Shown: in pieces, positions 20,905 to 28,796 of the stretch | Layout of the letters: the number at the start of each line of letters is the position of its first letter | Position numbering within the stretch: the first letter of the stretch is position 1 | Origin: Candidatus Staskawiczbacteria bacterium | GTDB lineage: Bacteria > Patescibacteriota > Minisyncoccia > Minisyncoccales > Staskawiczbacteraceae | NCBI GenBank assembly: GCA_903831095.1 | Contig: CAIKWD010000009.1 | Location: 1-34,340 of the forward strand | Direction of reading: 5' to 3' | Length of the DNA: 34,340 bases | The notes under the pieces: generated by a model | Told to the model about the DNA's origin: nothing | What the model saw: only the letters and a program-made list of their open reading frames with translations | The model's database searches: none | Made by a program: the position numbers and the translations under genes

Positions 20905-22284
20905 ATGAATAAATATACATACAAAGTTAAGGGGATGCATTGCGCTTCGTGCGAAATTTTAATTGAGAAGATGCTTTTGGAATTACCTAATATAAAGTCT
21001 GCAAAAGCCTCAACCGGAAAGGGAGAAGTTGTTGTAGAATTTGAAGGAAGCAGGCCTAATCTCGAAAGGCTTAATAAGGTTTTTGAACAGGAAAAGTATC
21101 ATTTTTCTGACCTCGCCACGCCGGAGCTTTCTGTGGAGGCGGGATTTGACAAGCAGAAAGCCAATCCCACTCTTGTGGCTTTTAATATTGCAATATTTAT
21201 AATTATTGCATTTTTGATTTTAGACAAAATGGGCGTGGCCAACTTTTTAAGTTTGAGTTCAACTTCATCGTTGTTTACATTTTTTGGATTTGGAGTTTTA
21301 GCTGGACTTTCTTCATGTGCAGCTTTGGTTGGAGGAATTATTTTGTCCATGTCAAAGCAGTGGAATAGTTTGTACTCTAATGAACAAAGCACATCTAAAA
21401 AGCTTCAGCCTCATATAATGTTTAATACAGGCAGAGTTGTTTCATATATAATTTTGGGTGGAGTACTTGGATTAATTGGAAGCAGATTACAAATATCTTT
21501 GAAATTTACAGCTTTTTTAATTATTGTAATTTCTATCTTAATGATACTTTTGGGATTACAGATGTTAGGGGTTAAAGCACTTAGGAAATTTCAGCTTGCT
21601 TTGCCAAAAAGTGCAACAAGGAAAATTGCCAATGAAAATAATTTTCAAGGAAAGTACATGCCATTTATAATGGGAGCTTTAACATTTTTCTTGCCTTGTG
21701 GGTTTACAATAACAACTCAGGGTTTGGCTTTGCTTTCCGGAAGTATTTTTAGCGGAGCCTTGATAATGGGAGCTTTTGCCTTGGGAACAGTTCCATCTTT
21801 GTTGTTTATTGGGCTTTCAAGTGTAAAGTTTTCTTCCAAGCCTCATTTAGCAGAAAGATTTTCTAAAGTAGCTGGATTTTTAGTAATATTTTTTGCACTA
21901 TTTAATATGTCAAACCAAGCTGCAGTTTTAGGATTTACTGGATCAAATAGCGATCAAATTCAAACACAAAATAACAATACAGATCAAAGCGATTTGCCTC
22001 CAATTGTAAATGGAAAACAGGTCATAAAAATGACAGCTTCAGGGTCAAAAGATACTCCAAATTATTTCAAAGTAAAAGTTAGAATTCCAGTAAGGTGGGA
22101 AATTACTGCTTCTAATTCTTTGGGATGCAATGGAGCAATAATTTCTAGTAAACTATTTGATGGCGCAGTTGATTTGACTCCAGGACAAGTTTCAGTAAAG
22201 GAATTTACTCCGCAAAACGCGGGAACATTTGGATTTTCGTGCACTATGGGAATGATTAGAGGTACAATGGAAGTTGTTAATTAA
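20905..22284 (+). CDS. HMA domain - TauE/SafE-like membrane domain - cupredoxin-like domain fusion
   Basis: The 459-residue protein joins three parts. Residues 1-70 are a heavy-metal-associated domain with GMHCASC. About 90-345 hold roughly six to seven membrane spans of the sulfite-exporter/DsbD-like type, with GLSSCAALVGG and FFLPCGFTITTQG, two cysteine motifs placed like the DsbD membrane cysteine pair. About 370-459 is a cupredoxin-like beta domain with NSLGCNGAII and SCTMGMIRG as likely Cu ligands. The architecture fits copper handling or reduction across the membrane. It lies between csoR and copA. It is close to proteins annotated as sulfite exporter TauE/SafE family, but a sulfite role is unlikely here. 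Confidence 0.88.
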   Translation: MNKYTYKVKGMHCASCEILIEKMLLELPNIKSAKASTGKGEVVVEFEGSRPNLERLNKVFEQEKYHFSDLATPELSVEAGFDKQKANPTLVAFNIAIFIIIAFLILDKMGVANFLSLSSTSSLFTFFGFGVLAGLSSCAALVGGIILSMSKQWNSLYSNEQSTSKKLQPHIMFNTGRVVSYIILGGVLGLIGSRLQISLKFTAFLIIVISILMILLGLQMLGVKALRKFQLALPKSATRKIANENNFQGKYMPFIMGALTFFLPCGFTITTQGLALLSGSIFSGALIMGAFALGTVPSLLFIGLSSVKFSSKPHLAERFSKVAGFLVIFFALFNMSNQAAVLGFTGSNSDQIQTQNNNTDQSDLPPIVNGKQVIKMTASGSKDTPNYFKVKVRIPVRWEITASNSLGCNGAIISSKLFDGAVDLTPGQVSVKEFTPQNAGTFGFSCTMGMIRGTMEVVN

Positions 22285-22285
22285 C

Positions 22286-22420
22286 ATCGCTCGGTAACAA
22301 ACTTTTTACGCTTGGCAATAAACTTTTTTTCGTCTGCTGGTGCCCCCTTTGTCCTGCTGGACAAGTGGACCAGGGGACTTCAAAAAGTTCATTGCCTCGC
22401 TAGAATATGTTATCTCGCTT
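22286..22420 (+). repeat. Palindromic repeat, family A, copy 3
   Basis: Two successive left units (CGCTCGGTAACAAACTTTTT from 22288, then CGCTTGGCAATAAACTTTTT from 22309) face a right unit ending TTCATTGCCTCGCT (22401) and a degenerate one ending TATCTCGCTT (22420). The core almost equals that of copy 2 in mnmA. It separates the TauE-like gene from DUF1858 inside the copper operon. Confidence 0.88.
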
Positions 22421-22429
22421 AAAATAAAT

Positions 22430-22684
22430 ATGAAAATAACAGCAAAAATCCCGACGACAAAGTCGTCAAGGATCCACGGCATTGGTAAAATCAATGCCGG
22501 GACAACATTGGCAAAAATAGTAGAGAAAAAAGGAGCTGCTGAAGTTTTAAATGAAAACGGAGTTCCGTGTTTGTCTTGCCCAATGTCACAGTTTGAAATA
22601 GATAAATTGGAAATTGGAAAGGTTTGCAAAATGTACGGATTGAATCTAAAGAAAATTCTAGACGGAGTAAACAAATTAAAATAA
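22430..22684 (+). CDS. DUF1858 protein with palindrome-encoded insertion
   Basis: DUF1858 domains are small helical proteins with a Cys pair, thought to bind metal or act in redox; no function is proven. Here NENGVPCLSCPMSQ carries the CxxC. The frame is open upstream to 22340, but that part lies in repeat copy 3, so I start at ATG 22430 (MKITAK). The next residues IPTTKSSRIHGIGKINAG replace the short strand-turn typical of the family and are encoded by two back-to-back hairpins. It lies 3 nt before copA. Confidence 0.8.
   Translation: MKITAKIPTTKSSRIHGIGKINAGTTLAKIVEKKGAAEVLNENGVPCLSCPMSQFEIDKLEIGKVCKMYGLNLKKILDGVNKLK
22449..22502 (+). repeat. Twin hairpins inside the DUF1858 gene
   Basis: GACGAC-aaa-GTCGTC and CGGCATTG-gtaaaat-CAATGCCG are adjacent perfect hairpins, enclosed by outer TCCCG/CGGGA. 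The resulting three-way palindrome is translated in frame as about 16 residues. Confidence 0.7.
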
Positions 22685-22687
22685 ATT

Positions 22688-24829
22688 ATGGAAAAAAAGG
22701 TTTTCAAAATTGGTGGTATGACCTGCGCTTCCTGCGCCTCGGTTATTGAATACAGTTTGAAAAAAGAAAAAGGCATTAATTCTGCCAGTGTAAATTTAGT
22801 TTCTGAAAAAGCACATATTGATTTTGATCAAAAAGTTGTTTCGGAAAATGATATTAAAAAAATTATAAAAAGCTTAGGTTATAAAGTAACAGAAGGAAAA
22901 GATAACCATGAAGAAGCAAAAATGTTAAGAAACAGGTTTGTTTTGGCTTTGATTTTTGGTTTGCCTATAATTTTTGCCATGATTTTTGGATCTATGGATT
23001 TAATTCCAAAATATATTCAGGCTATTTTGTCGGCAATTGTAATTTTAATCTGCTTTGACATTTGGAGATCTGGATTTAAAAAGCTTGTAAAACTGGTTCC
23101 CAATATGGACTCGTTGATTTTTGTTGGAACAGCAGTTGCGTTTTTTTATAGCTTGTTAGAAATATTCTTAGGCGGAGAAGTTTATTTTGAAAGCGCAATT
23201 TTTATTTTAATTTTTATTTCTTTGGGAAAATATTTAGAGGCTGTGACAAAAGGTAAAACCTCTTTGGCTATTAAAAGTTTAATGGGTTTGGCGCCAAAAA
23301 CAGCTGTTGTTATTAAGGATGGGATAGAAGTTGAAACTCAGATTGTTGACGTAAAAGTTGGAGACATAATTTTGGTAAAGCCGGGGCAGAAAATTCCAGT
23401 TGACGGAGTGGTTGTTGGAGGATATTCTGGTGTTGATGAAAAAGCTATTACTGGAGAATCAATTCCAGTTGAGAAAAAAGTTGGGGACCAAGTTATTGGA
23501 GCTACTATAAACAAAACCGGTGTGTTGCAATTCAAAGCTACCAGGGTTGGAAAAGACACAATGCTTTCGCAAATAATCAAAATTGTTGAGGATGCAATGG
23601 GTTCTAAAGCCCCAATACAATTGCTGGCAGACAAAGTTTCTTTTTATTTTGTACCCATTGTAATTGGGATAGCTTTGCTTTCCGGAGTAATTTGGTTTTT
23701 GGCTTTACATCAGTTTTCTACGGCTCTTATGGTTTTTGTTTCGGTTTTGATAATTGCATGCCCATGTGCTTTGGGACTAGCAACTCCAACAGCAGTAATT
23801 ATGGGAACTGGTTTGGCAGCTAAAAAAGGAATTTTAATAAAGTCTTCAAAAGCTTTGGAAATTGCAAAAAATGTTAATATGGTTGTTTTTGACAAAACCG
23901 GAACGCTTACAAAAGGCGAACCAGTTGTTACAGAAATTGTATCTATAAATGATAAAACAAATCAACAAGAAATTTTAAGTATTTCTGCTTCAATAGAAAA
24001 AAATTCAGAACATCCTTTAGCACAGGCAATTATTAACAAAGCAAAACAAGAAAATCTTGTCCTGAGCAAAGTCGAAGAATTTCAAGCTATACCAGGCAAG
24101 GGAGTTGAGGCTAAATTGGGCAGTAAAAACATTTTGTTTGGTACAAGGAAATTAATGGCAGATAATAATATTTCCACTGATTTTATTGAAAGTAAAATGG
24201 TTACATTGGAAGATCAGGGAAAAACTGCAATGATTTTGGTTGTTGGAAGCGATATTTTTGGAATAGTTGCAGTTGCAGATGTTTTAAAGGAAAATTCTAA
24301 AGAGGCTGTGGAAACTCTTCATAAAATGGGAAAAGAAGTTGCAATTATTACCGGAGATAACAAAAGAGTTGGCCAAGCGATTGCCAAACAGCTTGGCATA
24401 GACAGAGTTTTGGCAGAAGTTTTGCCTCAGGGAAAATCAGATGAAATAAAAAAATTGCAGTCGGAAGGAAAAATTGTGGCAATGGTTGGTGATGGCATAA
24501 ATGATGCTCCAGCTTTGGCGCAAGCAGACTTGGGAATTGCCTTAGGTTCTGGAAGTGACGTTGCCATGGAAACCGGAGAAATTGTCTTGATAAAAGACGA
24601 CTTGAGAGATGTTGTAAAAGCAATTGGCCTTAGTAAATATACCTTGAATAAAATTAAACAGAATTTGTTTTGGGCATTTTTTTACAATGTAATTGGAATC
24701 CCAATTGCAGCTGGAGCTTTATTTCCATTTACAGGGTGGCTATTAAGCCCGGCAATTGCAGCTGGAGCCATGGCATTTTCGTCTGTAAGCGTGGTTTTGA
24801 ATTCCTTAAGCATGAAAAGTTATAAGTAG
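22688..24829 (+). CDS. copA: Copper-exporting P1B-type ATPase
   Basis: CopA pumps Cu(I) out of the cytoplasm using ATP. The 713-residue protein has one N-terminal metal-binding domain ([10 protein letters not shown]). Eight expected spans include the [12 protein letters not shown] transport motif. The actuator motif is GESIPV (TGES), the phosphorylation site is [11 protein letters not shown], and the hinge [20 protein letters not shown] is present. The late YN and MxxSS-type residues ([24 protein letters not shown]) mark the Cu(I) subgroup P1B-1. It belongs to the csoR operon. Confidence 0.95.
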   Translation: MEKKVFKIGGMTCASCASVIEYSLKKEKGINSASVNLVSEKAHIDFDQKVVSENDIKKIIKSLGYKVTEGKDNHEEAKMLRNRFVLALIFGLPIIFAMIFGSMDLIPKYIQAILSAIVILICFDIWRSGFKKLVKLVPNMDSLIFVGTAVAFFYSLLEIFLGGEVYFESAIFILIFISLGKYLEAVTKGKTSLAIKSLMGLAPKTAVVIKDGIEVETQIVDVKVGDIILVKPGQKIPVDGVVVGGYSGVDEKAITGESIPVEKKVGDQVIGATINKTGVLQFKATRVGKDTMLSQIIKIVEDAMGSKAPIQLLADKVSFYFVPIVIGIALLSGVIWFLALHQFSTALMVFVSVLIIACPCALGLATPTAVIMGTGLAAKKGILIKSSKALEIAKNVNMVVFDKTGTLTKGEPVVTEIVSINDKTNQQEILSISASIEKNSEHPLAQAIINKAKQENLVLSKVEEFQAIPGKGVEAKLGSKNILFGTRKLMADNNISTDFIESKMVTLEDQGKTAMILVVGSDIFGIVAVADVLKENSKEAVETLHKMGKEVAIITGDNKRVGQAIAKQLGIDRVLAEVLPQGKSDEIKKLQSEGKIVAMVGDGINDAPALAQADLGIALGSGSDVAMETGEIVLIKDDLRDVVKAIGLSKYTLNKIKQNLFWAFFYNVIGIPIAAGALFPFTGWLLSPAIAAGAMAFSSVSVVLNSLSMKSYK

Positions 24830-24872
24830 TTGATTTTGCAATTCTTTTGTGTTTAAATAAATAGTATTAATT

Positions 24873-25271
24873 ATGGAAAAAGGTTTATTTATACTAATAG
24901 GAATAATAATAGCTATCTTAGCTGTAATTTTAGGAGCTGTTTATTTAACTGGAGGATTCTCCGGAGATACAACTCCCACAACTGACCTTAATACTAAGGG
25001 TATAATTTTGTTTTATGGTAGAGAATGTCCACATTGTGTAGAGGTAGAAGATTATATAAAGGCAAACAACATAGCAAGCGTTGTGCAATTTACACAGTCT
25101 GAAGTTTGGCATAATAAGTCAAATGCACAGCTACTTTCGCAAAAAGTTCAAATTTGTAAGATAACCAGTACTACTGTTGGCGTACCATTTTTGTTTGATG
25201 GCGTAGATAAATGTTATATTGGAGGTCCAGATGTAATTAATTTTTTTAAAAATGCAGCAAATATCAAATAA
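24873..25271 (+). CDS. Membrane-anchored thioredoxin-like protein with CPHC motif
   Basis: An N-terminal membrane span (about 5-27) is followed by a thioredoxin/glutaredoxin-like domain, IILFYGRECPHCVEVEDYIKANN, with active site CPHC at about 51-54. The later GVPFLFDGVDKCYIGGPDVINFF has the cis-Pro of the fold. CPHC is also the DsbA active site, so an extracytoplasmic redox role is likely. The last 20 nt overlap the next gene, which has a CPVC motif, so the two products may pass electrons to each other. It continues the copper cluster. Confidence 0.85.
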   Translation: MEKGLFILIGIIIAILAVILGAVYLTGGFSGDTTPTTDLNTKGIILFYGRECPHCVEVEDYIKANNIASVVQFTQSEVWHNKSNAQLLSQKVQICKITSTTVGVPFLFDGVDKCYIGGPDVINFFKNAANIK

Positions 25272-25782
25272 GCTTATTGTTTTAGGTTCGTCATTATTTG
25301 GTCTGTTTGGCGCAGGAATAGCTAATGCTCAGGTGTGTCCGGTTTGTGTTGTGGCAATTGGAGCTGGATTGGGACTTTCAAGATGGTTTGGAATTGACGA
25401 CATTTTAACTTCAATTTGGATTGGAGCATTTTTGATTGTTATAAATTTAGGGACTTTGGTTTTAATGAAAAGGAAAAATTGGATTTTCCCAGATTACGAA
25501 GTTGTCATTACTTTGGCCTATATTTTGCTTACTTATATTCCACTTTATTATGCAGGAATAATTGGCCATCCGCTCAATATGGCTTGGGGATTAGACAAGA
25601 TAATTTTGGGTTCAACTGTTGGCGTAACAGCTTTCTTTATTGGACACTGGATAAACCTTTATTTAAAGAAAATCAATAACGGCAAGGCATTTTTCCCATA
25701 TCAAAAAGTTGTTGTGCCATTTGGATTTTTAGTATTGACTACAATAATATTTCAGATATTAATAAACTATAGATTAATATAA
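25252..25782 (+). CDS. Polytopic membrane protein with CPVC motif
   Basis: The 176-residue protein begins with a signal-like hydrophobic stretch ending ANAQ. CPVCVVAIGAGLGLSRWFGIDD follows at about 29-50, then four more spans. The CPVC pair at a membrane edge next to a CPHC thioredoxin-like partner suggests a small disulfide-relay or DsbD/CcdA-like electron conduit. I do not recognise a named family. It overlaps the preceding gene by 20 nt and lies 2 nt before the next. Confidence 0.8.
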   Translation: MQQISNKLIVLGSSLFGLFGAGIANAQVCPVCVVAIGAGLGLSRWFGIDDILTSIWIGAFLIVINLGTLVLMKRKNWIFPDYEVVITLAYILLTYIPLYYAGIIGHPLNMAWGLDKIILGSTVGVTAFFIGHWINLYLKKINNGKAFFPYQKVVVPFGFLVLTTIIFQILINYRLI

Positions 25783-25784
25783 AT

Positions 25785-26309
25785 ATGGAAAACAATTTAA
25801 AAATAGATGAGTTTATAAAAAAAGTTCAAAGCAACAAGCAAAATGAGCTTGATTTGTCTTCTGACGAAGATTTGTCAATTGCCATAATGAATTTAATTTC
25901 AATTGAAGAGCATTTCTTTTTTACAGCTGGTAAAACCGGAAAACCAGGATATTTTGACTTGTTAAAGCAAGCACGTGAAATGAGAAAAGAATTAATGTTA
26001 AAAATTGTAAAAGATTCAGAAGGGGAAGTTTGGTGTATTTCAAAACATTTGTTGTCTACATCAATGAGACTTATGGAAGTTGGTACAAAAGCTTTGGGTC
26101 AAGATAAAAAAGAAGAAGCTCAAGATTTATTTAAAAAAGCATACGACCTATATTCACTATTCTGGGGTATAAATTTGAAATTGGTGGATTTGGGAGACGT
26201 TAAAAAAATTGATGACAATCAAATAGATATAAAAGACAAGGATAAAGGTGGGATTATGGGGAAGTTAGGAAAAGTTGTCCAATACGTAATCAACTGCTGC
26301 AAAGAATAA
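25785..26309 (+). CDS. Unknown 174-residue helical protein
   Basis: I do not recognise this family. It is mostly alpha-helical and soluble. The phrase SIEEHFFFTAGKTGKPGYFDLLKQAREMRKELMLKI looks like a helix pair with a conserved E-E-H cluster. CISKHLLSTSMRLMEVGTKAL and two C-terminal cysteines (NCCKE) follow. E-H helices could bind metal, but this is conjecture. It is the last gene of the copper cluster and is followed by a terminator. Confidence 0.8.
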   Translation: MENNLKIDEFIKKVQSNKQNELDLSSDEDLSIAIMNLISIEEHFFFTAGKTGKPGYFDLLKQAREMRKELMLKIVKDSEGEVWCISKHLLSTSMRLMEVGTKALGQDKKEEAQDLFKKAYDLYSLFWGINLKLVDLGDVKKIDDNQIDIKDKDKGGIMGKLGKVVQYVINCCKE

Positions 26310-26317
26310 ATTTTATA

Positions 26318-26348
26318 AAAACCGTCCTTTATTATTGGGCGGTTTTTT
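26318..26348 (+). terminator. Terminator of the copper cluster
   Basis: AACCGTCC (26320-26327) pairs with GGGCGGTT (26337-26344), with one G-T pair, followed by T. A TACAAT at 26351-26356 just after it may be the -10 of the next gene, whose ATG is at 26365, again suggesting a leaderless message. Confidence 0.85.
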
Positions 26349-26364
26349 AGTACAATAAAACATT

Positions 26365-26964
26365 ATGATTGAATATTTAGTTTTACTCACAATTCCATTA
26401 GCTGTTTATGGCGGTGGGATATATTTTATAGAAACAATAGCCGGAAGAGCCAAACCAAATAAAGTTACCTGGCTTTTTTGGGCTGTAGCTCCACTTATTG
26501 CATCTTTTGCCGCAATGTCAAAAGGTGTAACTTGGGCGGCTTTGCCAATTTTTCTAACTGGCTTTGTCCCACTTTGTATTTTTATAGTTTCTTTGTTTGT
26601 AAAAAAAGCATATTGGAAATTAAGTGCTTTTGATTATTTTTGCGGAATTTTTGCTCTTTTAGCTTTGGTATTATGGTGGCTTACAAAAGATGCGAATATT
26701 GCAATAATCTTTTCTATTATTAGTGATTTATTTGCTTGTATACCAACATTTAAAAAATCTTGGACCAATCCAGAAACTGAACCAGTTATTCCATATATTG
26801 TAGGATTAGTTAGTGTACTGACAAGTTTTGCTGCAATAAAATATTGGATATTTTCAGAATATGCTTTTGCTGTATATATTGTTATAGTTGACGCTTGTTT
26901 GATTTTCGTAATTATAAGGACTAAAATTTTTGCAAAAATAATTTTGTTTACAAACAAAAAATAA
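26365..26964 (+). CDS. Unknown integral membrane protein with two-fold repeat
   Basis: The 199-residue protein has about six to seven spans. The phrase AKPNKVTWLFWAVAPLIASFAA, and a similar arrangement later around SDLFACIPTFKKSWTNPETEP, resemble the PQ-loop/SWEET-like transporters, which pair two three-helix units. The resemblance is by pattern only. It stands alone between two transcription units. Confidence 0.75.
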   Translation: MIEYLVLLTIPLAVYGGGIYFIETIAGRAKPNKVTWLFWAVAPLIASFAAMSKGVTWAALPIFLTGFVPLCIFIVSLFVKKAYWKLSAFDYFCGIFALLALVLWWLTKDANIAIIFSIISDLFACIPTFKKSWTNPETEPVIPYIVGLVSVLTSFAAIKYWIFSEYAFAVYIVIVDACLIFVIIRTKIFAKIILFTNKK

Positions 26965-26972
26965 GGTATAAT
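26944..26972 (+). promoter_or_regulatory. Promoter of the SDR gene
   Basis: TTGTTT (26944-26949), 17-nt spacer, consensus TATAAT (26967-26972), overlapping the end of the preceding gene. Confidence 0.6.
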
Positions 26973-27002
26973 GTAAATATATAATTAATTTAAAATTTAT
27001 TT

Positions 27003-27794
27003 ATGTTTGGATTTAATAAAACAATGCCAAAGTTTTGCGACTTAAAAGGAAAAGTTGCCATAGTTACTGGAGCTGCAAAAGGCATGGGTAAAGCTGATTC
27101 AATAAAATTAGCAGAAGCTGGAGCCAAGGTTGTGGTCTCAGATATTGATATTGCAGGATGCCAACTGGTTGTTGAAGAAATTAAAAAATTAAGGGGAGAA
27201 GCAATTGCCATGAGATGTGACGCCAGCAAAAAATCAGATGTTGAAGTTGTAGTCGCAGAAACTGTTAAAAAATTTGGCAAGATTGATATTTTGGTAAATA
27301 ATGCCGGAATTTTTCCTTTTGAACCTTTTTTAACAATGCCCGAAGCAAATTTTGAAAAAGTAATTGATATAAACTTAAAAGGGTATTTTTTAATGGCTCA
27401 AGCTTGTGCTAAAGAAATGGTAAAACAGAAATCTGGATCAATTGTAAACATAAGTTCTATTGCCATGGGGCAAGTTGGAGTTGGGTTTGCTGGTTTGACA
27501 CACTACTGCGCGTCAAAAGGAGGTATTACAGCAATGTCTGAGGCCATGGCCTTGGAATTGGCGCCTTTTAACATTAGAGTCAACTGTATCGCTCCTGGCG
27601 CTATTGCAACACCCGGCGCAACAAATACAAGTATGACAAAAGAGCAAAATGATGCAATGTTAGCTCCAATACCGATGAAGAGACAAGGCAAGTCAGAAGA
27701 AATTGCCAACGCAGTATTATTTTTGGCATCTGACGAGTCTTCTTATATGACAGGATCTGTTATGGTAGTTGACGGCGGTTGGATCGCAGGGTAA
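27003..27794 (+). CDS. Short-chain dehydrogenase/reductase
   Basis: The 263-residue classical SDR has the cofactor motif TGAAKGMG at about residue 22. VVSDIDIAG suggests an acidic residue after strand 2 and therefore NAD preference. NNAG, INISS and the catalytic pair Y-x3-K in HYCASKGGI are present. The C-terminal VVDGGWIAG is typical of the FabG/glucose-dehydrogenase type. The substrate cannot be told. An internal ATG at 27024 is a possible alternative start. Confidence 0.9.
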   Translation: MFGFNKTMPKFCDLKGKVAIVTGAAKGMGKADSIKLAEAGAKVVVSDIDIAGCQLVVEEIKKLRGEAIAMRCDASKKSDVEVVVAETVKKFGKIDILVNNAGIFPFEPFLTMPEANFEKVIDINLKGYFLMAQACAKEMVKQKSGSIVNISSIAMGQVGVGFAGLTHYCASKGGITAMSEAMALELAPFNIRVNCIAPGAIATPGATNTSMTKEQNDAMLAPIPMKRQGKSEEIANAVLFLASDESSYMTGSVMVVDGGWIAG

Positions 27795-27814
27795 TATGAA
27801 CAAAAAATAAATAA

Positions 27815-27979
27815 CTATCGCTCAGCAACAAGTTTTTCGCTCGGCAATCAAACTTTTTTAACGCTCAATAATAAACTTTTTCTGCGAGGAGAGCCTCTCT
27901 ACGGGGCACCCTCTTCTCGAAAAAGTTCATTACTTCGCTATAAGTTTGTTGTCTCGCTCTAAATTAATTGCTTCGCTTA
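27815..27979 (+). repeat. Palindromic repeat, family A, copy 4 (three-tier)
   Basis: Three left units in a row (CGCTCAGCAACAAGTTTTT, CGCTCGGCAATCAAACTTTT, CGCTCAATAATAAACTTTTT) face three right units (AAAAAGTTCATTACTTCGCT, AAGTTTGTTGTCTCGCT, AAATTAATTGCTTCGCTT) around a GAGAGCCTCTC-containing core. It fills the space between the SDR gene and DUF5679. Confidence 0.85.
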
Positions 27980-27987
27980 TAAAAAAT

Positions 27988-28152
27988 ATGGTAGTAGAAG
28001 CTTATTGCGTAAAATGTAAAGCAAAAGGAGAAATGAAAGATCCTAAAGAAGTTGAAATGAATGGAAAAGGAGGTAACAAAAGGTCAGCTATGACCGGAAC
28101 CTGTGTAAAATGCGGAACAAAGATGTTCAAGATAATGGGAATGAAAAAGTAA
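27988..28152 (+). CDS. DUF5679 zinc-ribbon protein
   Basis: The 54-residue protein has YCVKCKAKGEMKDPKEVEM and GTCVKCGTKMFKIMG, with two CxxC knuckles. It matches DUF5679, a tiny zinc-ribbon family frequent in CPR bacteria. The frame is open upstream to 27946 but that part is repeat sequence, so the start is ATG 27988. Its function is unknown; the fold and basic surface suggest nucleic-acid binding. Confidence 0.85.
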   Translation: MVVEAYCVKCKAKGEMKDPKEVEMNGKGGNKRSAMTGTCVKCGTKMFKIMGMKK

Positions 28153-28168
28153 ATATTATAGTTTTAAA

Positions 28169-28199
28169 AAAGTCTGGCATTTATCGCCGGGCTTTTTTT
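28169..28199 (+). terminator. Terminator after DUF5679
   Basis: AAGTCTGGC (28170-28178) pairs with GCCGGGCTT (28186-28194), with two G-T pairs, followed by T. Confidence 0.87.
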
Positions 28200-28208
28200 G
28201 TTGTTCTC

Positions 28209-28237
28209 TTGCAAAAAAATTGCAAGTGTATTATGTT
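28209..28237 (+). promoter_or_regulatory. Promoter of the second structured RNA
   Basis: TTGCAA (28209-28214), 17-nt spacer, TATGTT (28232-28237). TTGCAA recurs at 28220-28225, so TTGCAA-AAAAA-TTGCAA forms a small inverted repeat that could be an operator. Confidence 0.45.
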
Positions 28238-28244
28238 TAAGTCA

Positions 28245-28684
28245 GCAAATTTTAAATCAGTTTAAAAGGAAAAGAGGCGGTGACTTTGAGCGCGACAACA
28301 TCCTGATTCGCGCGGGTTGGCAATTGCCAGGAAATCGCTTGGTAATTTCAGACCAGAGATAATCGCTTGAAATTATTTGAGGCTTATCCTCCTCCATATG
28401 ACCGGAATGAGTTTTGCTAGCAGTGTACAGGCAGCAAAGTAAAGAGTAGGTTGTATAAACGAGAGGGCAGCTGGGTTTTGCCAGAAAATGATTGCCAGGT
28501 TTGAAGGCCAGAGACCCGTAAAAAGGTTTTATGTAACTGCTGGCACAAACGTGCATGTTATCCACCAAAGCCGAAAGGTCTAGCTGGGAACTGCACGGTC
28601 TCATCGGGGGATGGGTAAAACCCCAAGCTCCGCTTCTTTTCTTTCTATATTTTCAAAGGCTGTTCGTATAGACAGTCTTTTTTA
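28245..28684 (+). ncRNA. Structured non-coding RNA, about 390-430 nt, class unknown
   Basis: There is no credible gene on either strand. The ends pair: GAAAAGAGGCGG near 28268 with CCGCTTCTTTTC near 28630 (12 bp, one wobble), giving a closing helix around about 370 nt. Internal helices include GCGCGA/TCGCGC, TGGCAATTGCCA, GAAAT/ATTTC, CTGG/CCAG, GCAC-aaac-GTGC and GGGT-aaaa-CCC. The long-range pair GAGACC/GGTCTC spans about 90 nt. A terminator follows. The size fits RNase P RNA or tmRNA, but I do not find the RNase P core (GAGGAAAGTCC, ACAGAA) or a tmRNA tRNA-like end with TTCGA loop. It could be a divergent member of either or a new class. Confidence 0.7.
28655..28684 (+). terminator. Terminator of the second structured RNA
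   Basis: AAGGCTGT (28656-28663) pairs with ACAGTCTT (28672-28679), followed by T. Confidence 0.85.
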
Positions 28685-28709
28685 TTTGCTAAATTTTTAA
28701 TATTCCAAT

Positions 28710-28768
28710 GACTTATAAAATCTCAAACGTTTGGTGATTTGTAAGATATAGTGATTTTGGTTTATAAT
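28710..28768 (+). promoter_or_regulatory. Operator-promoter of the PaaX/Cas2-like gene
   Basis: CTTATA-N4-CTCAAACGTTTGG-N6-GTAAGAT spans 28712-28747. It is an extended imperfect palindrome centred on CAAACGTTTG. The same motif with identical spacings occurs at 29343-29380. Its right end overlaps the -35 region of a promoter with TATAAT at 28763-28768. Confidence 0.78.
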
Positions 28769-28796
28769 GGAATATAAAAATGTAAGATAGATAAAT

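Noticed and set aside
22340-22429. Upstream extension of the DUF1858 frame
   Set aside because: It is entirely within repeat copy 3; the ATG at 22430 gives a normal start.
24055-24085. CCTGAGCAAAGTCGAAG in copA as another dispersed repeat insertion
   Set aside because: The encoded residues (LSKVEEF) fit the normal CopA sequence with no extra length, so the likeness is probably chance.
27946-27987. Upstream extension of the DUF5679 frame
   Set aside because: Repeat-derived sequence; the zinc ribbon starts right after ATG 27988.
28257-28604. 115-residue minus-strand frame over the second structured RNA
   Set aside because: No homology is recognised, and the region has an end-closing helix and plus-oriented terminator.
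28580-28620. Group II intron domain V-like string (GCACGGTCTCATCGGGGG)
   Set aside because: The domain V stem with its AGC/GTT triad and bulge cannot be formed, and no reverse transcriptase or other domains are present.
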